The notes: generated from the sequence alone by a model not told the origin. A DNA stretch of 64,000 nt from Jaltomata sinuosa (GCA_003996215.1 QJPP01001908.1:430275-494274), one strand, 5' to 3'. Positions 47,521 to 58,974 are shown, counted from the stretch's first letter. Made by a program: numbers and translations.

Positions 47521-48210
47521 GTGTGGTTCGAGAATCAGAAAAAAAAACTCCATCGAAAGTTAAAAGATCCAGGCAGCTTCACTGTTCTTATAAGTATTGG
47601 AGACAAAAATATGGAAATGAAATTTTGTGATCTAGGTGCCAATACAAATTTGATGCCCACTTCAATTTTCAAGACTTTGGTACTTGGTGAACAAAGGGCT
47701 AACACAATTACCTTGTAGTTGACAGATCGTTCTTTAACCTACTCTGATGGAATCATTGAGGATGTGTTAGTGAAGGTGAGACCATATATTCTTCCCATGG
47801 GCTTCATTATTCTTGATTATGAAGCCGACAAAGATGTACCCATCATTCTTGGTAGAGGTTTCTTGGCTACTGTTGATGTAGTAATAAGGGTGAAGTCTGG
47901 AATGATTTCCATTACGGTGGGTGAAACTGAAGCCATATTTAATGTATTAAGTGTTACTCATTTGCCTTCACATTATGAGGAGATCAAGGTCATATATTTG
48001 GGGCCTCTAAGATTGTCTAAGGTAATACAAGAAACTCTTTCGAATCAAAATAGCCCATTGAGGGGTCCTCATAAATTGAATCAGACTGAGAAGAACCTAG
48101 TCACCATAGAAGATGAGATTAAAAACGACATTAAGGATAAAGTTTTGTTCCAAAATAAATGGGAGAGAGATCCCATCTTTCACATAAAGAACTTCTTATA
48201 TATATGCTAA
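47521..48210 (+). pseudogene. G aspartic protease domain, one in-frame stop
   Basis: Retroviral-type aspartic protease that would process the polyprotein. The frame from 47521 reads KLKDPGSFTVLISIGDKNME, then the active-site CDLGANTNLMP (Asp in D-L-G-A), a TAG at 47716, then DGIIEDVLVKVRPYILPMGF and VPIILGRGFLATVDVVI, the expected second half. The final 100 residues are a charged linker. In intact relatives RT follows; here the frame ends at 48210 and only the post-pol tail comes next. Confidence 0.88.
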
Positions 48211-48459
48211 AAGTATGACAAGGACATAGATAATAAGATAAAGTTATAGTGGTTTCCTAGCTCTCTTATGGGAGAAGCAAGGGAAATATAGCATTTAGAA
48301 ACTTAATGAGAGAGGTGAAAGAAGAAAGAAAAATATAAAAGATCAAGTGAGATGGGGTGGAGATATTTACCCCAATCATATAGCTAATGGAACTTAAAAA
48401 ATCTCACATCGAGCCACAACATTAAATAAGGCACTAGTTGGCAGGCAACATAACATTTA
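48211..48459 (+). other. G post-pol tail joined to protease
   Basis: The words AAATCTCACATCGAGCC, TAAATAAGGCACTAGTTGGC and AGGCAAC resemble the short tail that follows integrase in Athila-like elements. The J element has the same landmark (TTGTTAGGAGGCAACTC on its minus strand near 55370-55390). Confidence 0.55.
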
Positions 48460-49147
48460 TGTCAGACCTCAAACTAGGGGAGGTGCAACAGGAACCCGAA
48501 CCCCTGAAAGGATAAGGGCACTAAAGTCTAGTGTATCTTTATTAAACCTGCTGGAGGTCTAAAACTAACAAGGTCTCTAAATATAACTATAAGAAACACT
48601 AATAGATCAACAATAGGTAAACAACTCAAGGCTGACAAGGCCAACACCATAATAGACAACTATAATAAGGCCGACAAGTCCATACCTAACACAAACATTT
48701 ATTACACGTCTACAAGCCTCAATGAGTAACTAAAATATCTCTTAGCTAGGAAAGGGTCATGACCAACCTGTTAAATATACATATACATAACCTGATCAAA
48801 ATATAAGCTAGACCTCAGACTCGTCAACTCCAGAAAGAATGGAGCTTACCAAAATAGTTGAACTCTACAACTCTTACTGAAGAGGTCTGTCTGGACCTAC
48901 ATGCATGAATGCAGTGCCTTCAGGCAATGGGGATATTAGTACAAAAATAATGTACTGGTATGTACAGTAGAAACATATTAGTAAGCTACAAGGTAAATCT
49001 GAACAGGATATAATCTGAAACTTGTAAACTATAATCTGTAAGACTCATTAAGCTCTTTTCTCCTTTATTCTTTTTAGAACACAATGCATGCCTTAACGCA
49101 TACCGCAAATCAGTCTTTATAACACACGTTGAATCATAATAACAACT

Positions 49148-49345
49148 CGGTGCACCCTATATTTAACAACCTCAATATGGCAGTAGCGTCTCAGTGCACA
49201 CTATGTATATAATGGCCTCAATATAGCAGTAGCACCTCGGTGCACACTATGTATATAATAGCCTCAATATGGAAGTAGCACCTTGGTCCACACTATGTAT
49301 AAAATATCCTCAATATATTAGTAATACCTTAACGTACACTAACAC
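49148..49345 (-). repeat. Minisatellite in F LTR, about 4 units of 44-47 bp
   Basis: The plus-strand unit is CGGTGCACACTATGTATATA followed by ATAGCCTCAATATGGAAGTAGCACCT with changes. The middle two units are nearly identical. Confidence 0.85.
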
Positions 49346-50551
49346 ACAAAACCCATGCGTAATAAGCGTATTACCAAGATTGACCTTTAAAGCTACTCTT
49401 GTTGTTATGAAGGTTCCTTTAGCTAACTTCTTTGGTCTTGACTAACTAGATGTTGGACTTAACTTACAAACCAAATATGAATAGGGATTGAACTCACTAA
49501 CAATCATTTACACCTTTTAAATCTTGATTAGGTATCACAACGGAAAGCAGAAACTCAACAAAAGGATAAGTTACGTTTCATTTGCAAAAAAATAAAATTT
49601 TTATAAGAAGGCAACTTCACTCGCCATAACGTATCATTTATTTTATTAAGTATTATTTAGTTACCAAATCAGCTCTCTTACAACACAATACTCAAATTCC
49701 TTCTTTTGGGGATTTAGAGTTCTATTTCTAGATTCATGCCGATAAGGAATAAAGAAGTCTTAACATACCTTGTTTCTTCTGACAATTATGCTTACCACGA
49801 CTTCAATTTTCCATTATTAAGTTAATATTAAATACACATATATAATGAAGCTAATATTATCTCTTGAACCTGATGAAACTTAGAAAAAATAGCACCGAAA
49901 CATTTCCAAGCAGATTTACATATTTGCATTAATTAAATGGTCTATCGCCACACCTTTCTCCCCCATTTTAATAAAACACACACACACACACCAACCTTCT
50001 GCCTCCAACCATACAAAAAACATAAAACAACCCCTACACAACTCGCCATATAGAAATTCAATAGCAATACATTGAACTCACGACTTTCAATCACCATCCC
50101 GTGAGTTCTTAACAACAATTCAACATCTCTCCATCCGAACTTCAATCCAAAAGGATGATTATGGGTAGATTACTTACCACACTTGAAGGGGTGTTTTTAT
50201 CCTATTTTTCTTGATGTATTGAAGAGCTTAGTGACTCCATGCACATACACCAACAAGAGAATAAGAAACCTCTTAATTGTTACACAATTTTTGAGTGTCC
50301 AATCTTATTGAAAGGACTGCCATCTTTCATAAACTATTCACCACATGACTCTATAGATATATGTAGAATATTAGTATCAACATCATAAGTGATATGTCTA
50401 ACCTTAATCTTGGAGAAATCTTGGAGTTCCAAGAACCCTAAAGAAGCTAAGGGGCTGAAACCAAGAGCAAGAAGAGAAGAAAGAGTTCTAGTAACTTTTT
50501 CCAGCTTTTTTGTGATCAATATTGATCAACATAAGGTCTGTTTAAGGTCTG

Positions 50552-50620
50552 TTCTAGACATATTAAAGCAGGTACATGTGAATATCGCATTGGTAGAGTT
50601 ATTATAGGAGGTACCAAAAT
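50552..50620 (+). repeat. 69-bp exact copy of G gag (47376-47444) inside F LTR
   Basis: Every base from TTCTAGACATATTAAAGCAG to GGTACCAAAAT is identical in both places, in the same orientation. After one mismatch a further TGCC also matches. The piece encodes the conserved gag words LDILKQVHVNIALVELL, so the gag locus is the likely source. Confidence 0.95.
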
Positions 50621-51348
50621 TTGCCCTTACTTGGGCCTCAAAAGGGTTAAGTTATGTGGTTGATATTGGACTTTTGTTGGGTCAAAATGTGGTCAACATT
50701 GGTGGCTCCTTTTTGTATTTGTTTAGGCCAGATATGATTTAACTTTGATGGGACAACTTTGAGCTTCATTTAGGCCACAATTAGGTCCAATAATCAATGG
50801 TGTTTCTGCTCATAATCGGCCCTCGTACCTTAAGTCCGTTAGCGTAAGTAGGTGATGCACCTACTTATCACCTATGGCTTAGATAAGTCAAGCAACCACC
50901 TCACTTGTTTTTTTTTTATTTTCCAGCCTTCATCCTTATACTTTAACAACACTTATATAAATTTTGCCATTTGAAATTCTATGGCAAAGTACCACCTCAC
51001 CACCCCAAGCTCAAGTACCTTCATCGATATCAATATAGTCATATAGGTGTTTAAAGATATGGGATATTACGTCCTTCCCCCTTTAGAATCATTCATCCTC
51101 GAATGGGGGTAATGTGTATAAAGCTCTAGTCTTTTAGGATTTCTTGAAATTTTGATAGAGTTTCCTGTGTAATTGGGACTATCCAAAAACCTGTAACTCA
51201 GCAAAAGTCTAACAAGACACCTCACAAGGTGATACAACGATATATAAATAAATGCAATCATTTCCTTACCTGTTCATATTTGCAAAGTAGGAACAATATT
51301 AAGAACATAAGGATATAACTCACTTTAATACTATCTTCAGGTCGTAAA

Positions 51349-51855
51349 TTACTGGGGATACTTATTCCTCATGCCTTTGTCAGCATCCCACATTATTTCC
51401 TCAATATTATTGTTTTTCCACAACACTTTTACTGAGGCTACTTCTTTGGTTCCGAGCTTCCTAACTTGACAATCTAGGATAGCAGTTGGTACTTTCTCAT
51501 AGGATAAGTCTTCAAAAAGTTGAACATCTTTGATAGGAATAATACGTGAAGGATCCCCTATGCACTTCTGTAGCATCGATACATGAAATATAAGATGGAC
51601 TGCCTCCATTTCTATGGGTAACTCTAACTCATATGAAATTTTTCCTACCTTTTGAGTGATTCTGTATGGTCCAATATATCTTGGGCTAAGCTTTTCTATT
51701 TTACCAAACTGCATAATGCCTTCCATGGGAGAAACCTTTAGGAAAACCCAATCATTAACATTAAATTCCAAATCTTGACATTGTACATCTGCATATGATT
51801 TATGCCTACTCTGAGCTATTAGTAATCTCTCTTGAATTAGCTTCACCTTCTCCAT
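51349..51855 (-). pseudogene. F integrase C-terminus and chromodomain
   Basis: An open 168-codon stretch. It reads AQSRHKSYADVQCQDLEFNV, WVFLKVSPMEGIMQFG, KLSPRYIGPYRITQKVG (GPY motif) and VHLIFHVSMLQKC. The chromodomain-like end is VPTAILDCQVRKLG to EEIMWDADKGMRNKYPQ. It is the best-kept part of F. Upstream sequence in the same gene is broken, so it is not an independent gene. Confidence 0.88.
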
Positions 51856-53032
51856 TACTCGATGAACTAGTTAGGCCCTAACAATTCTGCTTCCCCAACT
51901 TCAAACTAGCCAATCATTAATCTACACTTTTTACCATATAAGTCTCTATAGGGAGCCATCTGAATATTTTAACAGAAGCTATTTTTATAGGCAAATCCAA
52001 TTAGTGGCAATTGGTCATCCCAACCCCCTTTAAAATCTAGTACACAGGCTCGTAGCATATCCTCGAGTGTCTGAATAGTGTGCTTAGATTATCCAACTGT
52101 CTATGGATGAAAAGTTTACTGAGACTTACTTAAGTACCTAAGCCTTTCTGGAAAGAACTCCAGAAATTGGCTATAAACTGAGCACCCCTATCCAAAATAA
52201 TGGAAATTAGGACACCATGAAGTCAAACTATTTTTGTAATATACAACTTGGTGTAGTCTTCAGCTGTATAAGTAGTCATGATTGATAGAAAGTGAGATGA
52301 CATTGTAAGTCTATCTATAATCACCCATATGGAACCATACTTCTAATAAGTACGGGGTAAGCTTGTAATAAAATCCATGTTGATCACCTCCCCCTTCCAG
52401 GTTGGAATCACTATGCTCTGAGTTAGCCCTTCAAGCCTCTGGTGCTCAATTTTCACGTGTTGAAGATTCAGGTATTGGACTACAAACTCTGTAATATTTC
52501 TCTTCATATTATTCTATCAATAAATTTATCATAGATCATGATACATCTTCATTGCTCTTGGATTAATTAAATAGCTGGAATAGTGGACTTCTGCCAAAAT
52601 TTGCTCCCAAAGCTCCTCTATGTTAGGTACACATAGATGACCTCAATATATGAGAACCCCATCTTACTTAAGCTCTAATAATGATTGCTTTTTCTGCAGA
52701 ATTTCTTCCCTTAATCTTACAAACTCTGGATCATCATATTGTCGTTCTTTTACTTCTGTTAAAAGTGAGAATTCTACTGCGTTTTGAATAACAACTCTCC
52801 CATTACCTAGGTCTAGTGCTCAAACCTATAAGATAGCTAGCTAATTAATGCAATTCTCTTGTCATCTTTCTAGTTTCCATGTGGCTCAAGCTCCCCATTG
52901 ATTTACGGCTAGTGTATCAGCCACTATATTAGCCTTACCTGGATGGTACAAAATATCTATGTCATAATCCATTAAGAGATCTAGCCACCTTGTTTGCCTC
53001 AGATTTAATTCCTTCTATTTGAAAACAAAAAA
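51856..53032 (-). pseudogene. F connection and integrase core, broken
   Basis: Minus-strand pieces: YHPGKANIVADTLAVNQWGA near 52930, MKRNITEFVVQYLNLQHVKI (zinc region with both Cys lost) near 52470, INMDFITSLP (Asp), VIIDRLTMSSHF, and ILDRGAQFIANFWSSFQKGL (Asp) down to about 52130. The Glu segment is heavily altered, and several stops are present. Confidence 0.82.
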
Positions 53033-53952
53033 CTATAGACTCTTGTGATCTGTAAACACATGCACATGAACTCCCAATAAGTAATGACGCCAAATTTTCA
53101 GGGCAAATATAACAACTACCAATTCAACATCATGAGTAGGGTATTTCTGCACGGGCTTTCTTAGTTGTCTTGAGGCATAGTCAATAACTTTACCATGCTG
53201 AATTAGAATGAAACCCAACTGAATCCTTGAAGCATCAGAATAAACAACATAACCTTCTTTGCCCTCTGATAGAGTTAAGATATACGCTGAAGTAAGCCTA
53301 TCCTTCAACTCTTAAAACCTTTGGTCACATGCATCTGACCACTAGAACTTGGCTTCTTTATGAGTCAACTTTGTCAATGGTGCAAAGATAGAATAGAATC
53401 TTTCTACAAACCTCTGATAATAACCATCTAAGCCCAAAAAACAATAAATCTCTGTAGGGTTCAAGGTCCTCGACCAATTCTTTACAACTTCAATCTTTTG
53501 GCTGTCAACTCTAATACCTTCATTTGTAATTACATAGACAAGAAAACCACCAAAGTCAACCAAATTGACACTTGGAGAACTTTGCATATAATTTATAATT
53601 CTGAAGTGTTTGCAATACTGCACACAGATTATCCACATATTCTACTTTAGACCGTAAGTAAATCAAGATATCATTAATAAATACAATTATGAATACATCC
53701 AAGAAAGGATTGAAGACCTGATTCATTATGTCCATGAAAGTTGTTGGGACATTAGTAATCCCAAAAGACATTACTAGAAAATCAAAGTGGCCATATCTCG
53801 CTCTGAAGGCCATGTTCGACACATCTACCCCTTTAACTCACAGTTGGTGATACCCCAATCTCAAGTCAATCTTTGAAAAATATTTAGCGCCTTGCAATTG
53901 ATCAAAAAGGTCATCAATACTTACAAGCAGATATTTATTCTTGATTGTAACT
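53033..53952 (-). pseudogene. F RT and RNase H, broken and truncated
   Basis: From the left end of the gene as kept: VTIKNKYLLVSIDDLFDQLQ, YFSKIDLRLGYHQL, stop, FRARYGHFDFLVMSFGITNV, VFINDILIYLRSKVEY (the FIDD box has become FIND), then YKLYAKFSKCQFG. A second frame gives CFLGLDGYYQRFVERF. RNase H reads EGYVVYSDASRIQLGFILIQ, GKVIDYASRQLRKPVQKYPT, VVVIFALKIWRHYLLGV and VFTDHKSL. It ends abruptly at 53952, before the RT N-terminus. Confidence 0.88.
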
Positions 53953-53972
53953 CAAGCAGATATCAATCCTAA

Positions 53973-55920
53973 TGCACACGCAAGTGCACACAACCGTACA
54001 AGTAATATAGGATTGAGAGTCTAGATATCGTACCCTCAGTGACTTGTCAATTAACTATTTTACTAAATTAAACTAGTTATAATTATTTATTTAAGCGTAA
54101 AAACTCAAAGGTGAATTTACAATTAACTAATTTAGAAATAAAAAAAGAAGTTAACTAATGAATAATTAACCAGCCGAAGAGAAGAAACTTACGTAGTCAA
54201 TAGGGTAAAATTGATCTAGAATTATGGATTTTCTAACAATCATATTTAGTAATCAATTTCATTGACGTTCTTGATTGTTTAGTTATTGCTTACGAGGTTA
54301 ATTATATGATTACATTCCTTCACATGCAAATCTATGTCTATCCACCTATCCACATGCAAATCTATGTCTATATTCATATGAGCAAGACTAGCATGTAAAT
54401 GAAGTAGTTACTCCCATTTTTAACCAAGTAAGGTGTTCTACGTATATTTCTATCCTAGCTACAAATCTACTCTTTACATTACAAAAGAGAGATCTTGCTC
54501 CTTATATTCCTCATTTTATCTTATTGAACCTTCTTTCGGGTTCACAACAAAATTATAAGTTTATTTTAAATGTCACAAAATATTAAAATAGTAAGCTCAA
54601 GAAGATAAAAACAAGTAATATGATAATCTTAAGAATCAAATCAAGAGTCTACTATAAAATAACAATAAGTTATATCAGAGTCACAACCATGAGCCTAGGT
54701 GTCAAAAAGTGTGTTATTTTATTTTCTACTCAAGCACTAACAGAAAAAGTACTACTCAAACTCAGGCCTAAATTGCTAGTAACAAACAAGTCAAAAGGTC
54801 TTTTATTTTCTCTCCTAAAAAATAAAAAAACTACCCTTAAAAAATAAGAAAAAAACAAAAAAAATGAAAATTACTCTAAATAATAATAAAATATCCGTTT
54901 TAAAGAGCCCTCCCTTAGAAAAGAACCGAGGCCATAATAAAAACCAAGGGATGGATGAGATATGTCGCTAAAAAAACTAAGAAAAGAAATAAAAAATCTT
55001 TTTGTATATTTATTAATATATATATTTTTTGTATTTTTTCTCAAATAAAATAATATCCTAAGGCATACTCACCCTTAAAATCATAAATATCGGAAGAATC
55101 TCCACTCCACACTTAAAATCATGCTTTGTTCCCAAAGCAATTTATAGAATAAGATGAAGAAGAAAGATGAGAAATACTCCCTGAGGCCCTCTAGGGCCTA
55201 CCTAATATCATGTTTTCTCAATTTTCATCAAGAATTGTGCAATCCCACAGTTACTCTAAAGCATGCTTCTTATCTTCAAATTTGGGTACTCAAACTTTCC
55301 CTAATTCGCAAAAATAAAAAGAAACAGAAATGTAATACTATAAAAATAAAAAAAAGAAGCTACACTATAAATTGAGTTGCCTCCTAACAAGAGCGACACG
55401 ACGCTATCAAGTTTACCACTTATCTTTCCACTTAGAACTTAAGAATTGGACCCCTAACATTGCATCAATTTTTTTACTCCGCTCAAGGGGCGGTGGTATA
55501 AAGATGGAGAAACCAAGAATATGATGTCGCATCTTGCACTTTTTGGCCTTTAAGTGAGGAATGTCATTTTGTCTCTTTGGTGTTAAATTTTTTAGAATGT
55601 AAGGACCTTGTTCCTCATCTGCACATTTCTCCACTGATTTAAATGACTCGATTCTCATATTATCATCCAAACATAATGTAAAAAAGTTATTAGAATGAGG
55701 TCCAACATGTCGTAACTCCAAACTTGCATTATTTATGGCATGCTCTCTTTTGTGCACCTCTTCAACATTGGCACTAATGAATAATACATAGACAAATGGT
55801 TGGAATTCCTCTATCTTCTCCACTACTTGGCCAGTATCCACAACAACTGGTGATTGAGTATGAGACGTCTCAACCTTTTTCTTCAAGTAAGCCTCCAAGC
55901 CATGGATATCTGAGCCAAAT
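53973..55920 (-). mobile_element. J: 3' end of an Athila-like element, minus strand
   Basis: On the minus strand: a 161-codon ORF, the AGGAGGCAACTC landmark, an AGTGTGGAGTGG motif near 55110, long A/T-rich 3' DNA, then an LTR whose end GCGTGTGCA (53973) matches the H LTR end. The LTR start could not be placed. A tandem repeat of about 28 bp (GATAGACATAGATTTGCATG twice) lies at 54325-54385. LTR K4 cuts the element at 55920. Confidence 0.6.
55413..55898 (-). CDS. Unidentified 161-codon ORF in Athila-like element J
   Basis: Open from MEAYLKKKVETSHTQSPVVV to the stop at 55413. I do not recognise a domain. The N-terminal third is Val/Glu-rich, the middle has NNFFTLCLDDNMRIESFKS, and the C-terminal half is basic (NLTPKRQNDIPHLKAKKCKM) and ends SSKWKDKW. 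It lies just before the AGGAGGCAACTC landmark, where the end of the polyprotein would be, but it shows no integrase motif. It could be a truncated C-terminal part of pol, or an extra ORF of a non-autonomous element. Its left side (5' end) is close to the K4 insertion, so it may be incomplete. Confidence 0.4.
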   Translation of the reverse strand: MEAYLKKKVETSHTQSPVVVDTGQVVEKIEEFQPFVYVLFISANVEEVHKREHAINNASLELRHVGPHSNNFFTLCLDDNMRIESFKSVEKCADEEQGPYILKNLTPKRQNDIPHLKAKKCKMRHHILGFSIFIPPPLERSKKIDAMLGVQFLSSKWKDKW

Positions 55921-56604
55921 TATAATGACCCTCCCAGTCATTTTCCCATCTTTCATGCTTTTTTTGTGTTTTGAGATTTTCTGCAGTGGCTGCAGGTCAT
56001 TTATGACTTACCGGAACTGACAGTTTGGTAGTCGGGCTGTTCGTTAGGTTGTTATGACTATTTCTCTGTTTTAGAACTTGAACTTAAAAAAATCTTTGAT
56101 TTTGGTCAACTTTCTTGGTAAACATGCTCAGTATCCAATTTTGACTGTTCCGTTAGCTCCGAAATGAGGATTTTCATCTAGTGGGACCCATGGTCTGGGT
56201 TTAGGAGTTTTAATTTTGGGTTTGTGTTATTTTCTGTGTTTTCAAGCCAGTTTGGCTTGTGGGGTTTACTTTGTTCAACATTCGGAGGAGACGGCCTCAG
56301 ATAGAAAATCCATCAGTGTTGTTAGCTATATAATGTTGACTGTAGGCTAAAGGGACCTTTGGTTTGGGTTCCGAGGCATCTAGACTTATTTTTGGGTATT
56401 GGTTCTGAGTTTTTTTGGGTCATAGGGCCCACTTTTCATTAAATCCACCTCCGATGAGAGTTTTTTCAATTCCATTGAGTCCGGAACATTGTTTCCACTC
56501 TAATAGCATATTTGGTTTGTGAGTATCGGGTTTTGATAGTACCCGAAATGCCCCATTAAAGTTTCTTTTTCTGCTAGTTTTCAGTTGCTGATATGGTCGA
56601 AGTT

Positions 56605-56868
56605 TATTCATCATGATCTAAAAGAAAGACCTTCGCGATCTCGAAGGTCTGGCTTTTTGTTCATCCCGATCTCGAAGGGTTCCTTGCGATAGAGAAGAAG
56701 AACCCCTCTGTTCATCGCGATCGCAAAGGGTTTTCTCGCGATAGCGATGAATGCCCTGCTCCTTTATTCATCGCAATCTCGAAGGCTGACCATCACGATC
56801 GCGATGATTTGGCCAATTTGTTCATCGTGATCTCGAGGGTTTTTGTTGAGATAGCGATGAACAAATTC
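56605..56868 (+). repeat. GC-rich tandem array in LTR K4, about 5 units of 50 bp
   Basis: Each unit starts TTCATCGCGATCTCGAAGG and ends with variants of GCGATAGCGATGAA, so unit ends can pair (TTCATCGC..GCGATGAA). TCGCGA/CGATCG palindromes recur. It stands out from the A/T-rich surroundings and ends 8 bp before the TATA-like box. Confidence 0.8.
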
Positions 56869-56875
56869 CTGGTAG

Positions 56876-56884
56876 TTTAAATAT
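56876..56884 (+). promoter_or_regulatory. Candidate TATA box of LTR K4
   Basis: TTTAAATAT followed by TTCTCCTTCTTCATTTCC, at the same relative position as in K1 and K2. Confidence 0.45.
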
Positions 56885-58015
56885 TTCTCCTTCTTCATTT
56901 CCATCCGCTTTTCTTCCATGGTTGAAGAACTCTAAGGTTGATTTTTAATGGGGAATTATCCTAGGGTGCTAGGGTGGTATATTCCTTGCCCATGATCATT
57001 CCCTTGTCGTAAAAATGGTGAGTTTTCCTCTTTAATTATGCTAAATTCCTCTTTGATTCCCTCTTTTACCTTAGATTCATAGGGGCTGTTTGGCCCTTTA
57101 TCCTTCATGAATCATGCTCAATTTTTGAGCATGCATTCCTAGCAAGGCTAGGAAAGTCATGATAATTTTTGTTTCTAGTTTCAGGTTGCGGGGTGAATGA
57201 GCCTGCTTTTGACCCAGATTTTGACCCGGCTAAAATATTAGCAATATGGGTACCGTTAGCTTTGTATTGATACATAGAATATTGTTTCGATAGTGTTTTT
57301 GTGAATTGGAGCTTCTTAGAGCAGTTCGAGCCTGAACGATGTTCTTCCCACAGCTAGTCGTTGGACGATTGGTAGGTTACGATTTACTTTCTAGACTGAG
57401 TTTAGTTAGGTCTTATATATTATATGTTACTGGAACATTAGGTTGGATTTAGGTAGTATTAGGCTTAAATCTTGTGCCTTATATTATTTTGGCCATTTCA
57501 GATCATAGATTAGAACTTTTCATGCTAGCCTTAGTCTAGGAGCCCGTAGTATTGTTATGTCTAGCATAGAATCCTTAGTATGATTTTAGAAGATTTTAGA
57601 GGTAGAGTAGATGCTGGTAGTGGTCTTCGTAGTTATTTTCTTCTATTTCTGCTTTAATTGTTAGTTGTGTGAAACTGTGGACTTGAGGCCATAACTTGGA
57701 TTTGGATGGAGTTTCCAGGTCAGTTCTCTTATTTTGGAGGCTATTTTGGCCTATTTTGCCTTGCGGTGTGCTACTTTCTGTGATTATGGATACTTCATGC
57801 TCATACTGTATTGCATATTATCGATAGAGAAAAGGAAGGTTTTCAAGGCTTTTGGTTTCAAAATTGGAGATTTACTATGGATACTGTGGTTCTTGGATGT
57901 TTGAAGGGTTATATTGGGTTCAAACCTAGAGGTTTACCACTTTTATGTCGGTCCAAGGGATATTCCCAGACCCTTTTCTCCACTATTTTTTTAAATATAT
58001 ATATATATATATATA

Positions 58016-58295
58016 CTCATAGTCCTATGCGGTATTCTGGACACTCGATGCGTTATTCTGGGTCTTATTTTCAAATATAAATACTCATAGTCCGATGCGG
58101 TATTCTGAACACCCGATGCGTAATTTCGGGTCTTATTTTTAAATATAAATACTTATAGTCCGATATGGTATTCTGGACCCCCAATGCGTTATTTCGGGTT
58201 TTTATTTCCTATATGCACATATACATATACATGCATAGTCTGATGCGGTATTCCGGATGGCTGATATAGGATTCTGGGTTTATACTATTATGCAT
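58016..58295 (+). repeat. Tandem repeat in LTR K4, about 4 units of 68 bp
   Basis: The unit starts ACTCATAGTCCGATGCGGTA, has ATTCTGGACACCCGATGCGT in the middle and ends in an ATAAAT-rich tail. The first two units are close; the fourth is degenerate. An (AT)n run precedes it (57994-58015). K1 has two diverged copies at the same place. Confidence 0.85.
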
Positions 58296-58974
58296 TCATA
58301 AATCACATCATATCCCATAGCATCACATTGACTTGAGTATACTTGGATTGTCGGTTGCTTGTATTGATTTTATTATTGTTGCCCTCTTGTTAATTCGATT
58401 ATCTTTTTTTTTTAGTTTTATAACTAGAGTTAGGTGAATCCCTTTATTTTGTGTACTTTCATATAATTTATTTTATATATTATCTTTCTATGCTCGGTCG
58501 GCTTATGATGCCTACTGGGTACCCATTGTCTTGGTAATCATACTACACTCTGCATCTTTTTTTGATGCAGCACCTAGTATGAGCCACCCTCAATGATCCT
58601 CCTATCATTCGAGGCATGTTGTAGTTCGGATCGCGGTGAGCTCCCTGCGCCTTGGAGACTTTACATGCTTTCCATCTTGTATTCATGTATATATTTTGCA
58701 TTTTGGATAGACACAGTCTATTGTATAGCTACTTCGTACTTTAGTCGCTCCTGTACTAGTGACACGTCCGGGTTGGTTATAGTGTATGTTTTGTCTTTCT
58801 TGGTCACTTTAGGGCTATCTTTTGTATATTGCTACAGTTGGTATGTATATATATGCTATTGGTCCTGTCTCTCTTATTTATATCTTTCGCTTCCTTATTT
58901 TATTTGCTTTTATCATCTTCTGCGTTTTGGGGTTTAGCTTGCCTACTGGGGGGTTATGTAGGTGTCATCATGGC

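Larger units (their letters stand above)
44693..48459 (+). mobile_element. G: Athila-like LTR retrotransposon, internally deleted, 3' end replaced by F
   Basis: It has a full 5' LTR, an Athila-type primer site, a broken gag and a protease domain. It then passes directly to a tail motif that normally follows pol in this group (TAAATAAGGCACTAGTTGGC near 48425, followed by AGGCAAC). RT, RNase H and integrase are absent, so G is a deletion derivative. It faces H head to head, sharing the LTR start. F interrupts it at 48459. Confidence 0.75.
48460..51071 (-). repeat. F 3' LTR, about 2.6 kb
   Basis: On the minus strand it starts CGTAATATCCC right after the purine tract AAAGGGGGAAGGA and ends GAGGTCTGACA at 48460. 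It contains a 47-bp minisatellite, a (CA)n run (49977-49990) and a 69-bp piece of G gag. Confidence 0.78.
48460..53952 (-). mobile_element. F: truncated chromovirus, minus strand
   Basis: A 2.6-kb 3' LTR plus a decayed pol from the chromodomain back into RT, where the sequence stops at 53952. Gag, protease and the 5' LTR are missing. Its pol differs from K2/K3 (for example VPTAILDCQVRKLGTKEV in the chromodomain linker), so it is a separate Tekay-like lineage. It lies in the 3' end of G. Confidence 0.85.
55921..58974 (+). repeat. K4: chromovirus LTR, nearly full, about 3.05 kb
   Basis: It starts TATAATGACCCTCCCAGTCA (one change from TGTAATGACC) and runs through the same blocks as K1 to GTAGGTGTCATCATGG, losing only the last 25-30 bp of the family end. 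No pol precedes it, so it is a 5' LTR or a solo LTR. It is cut at 58974 by minus-strand K5. Confidence 0.82.

Noticed and set aside
53924..53963. Repeated AAGCAGATAT at the F/J junction as a target duplication
   Set aside because: The two copies are 29 bp apart and the first lies within F RT coding sequence, so they do not flank an element.
58593..58937. 114-codon Cys/Tyr-rich ORF in LTR K4
   Set aside because: It lies wholly inside an LTR. The matching part of K1 is not open, so it is not conserved.
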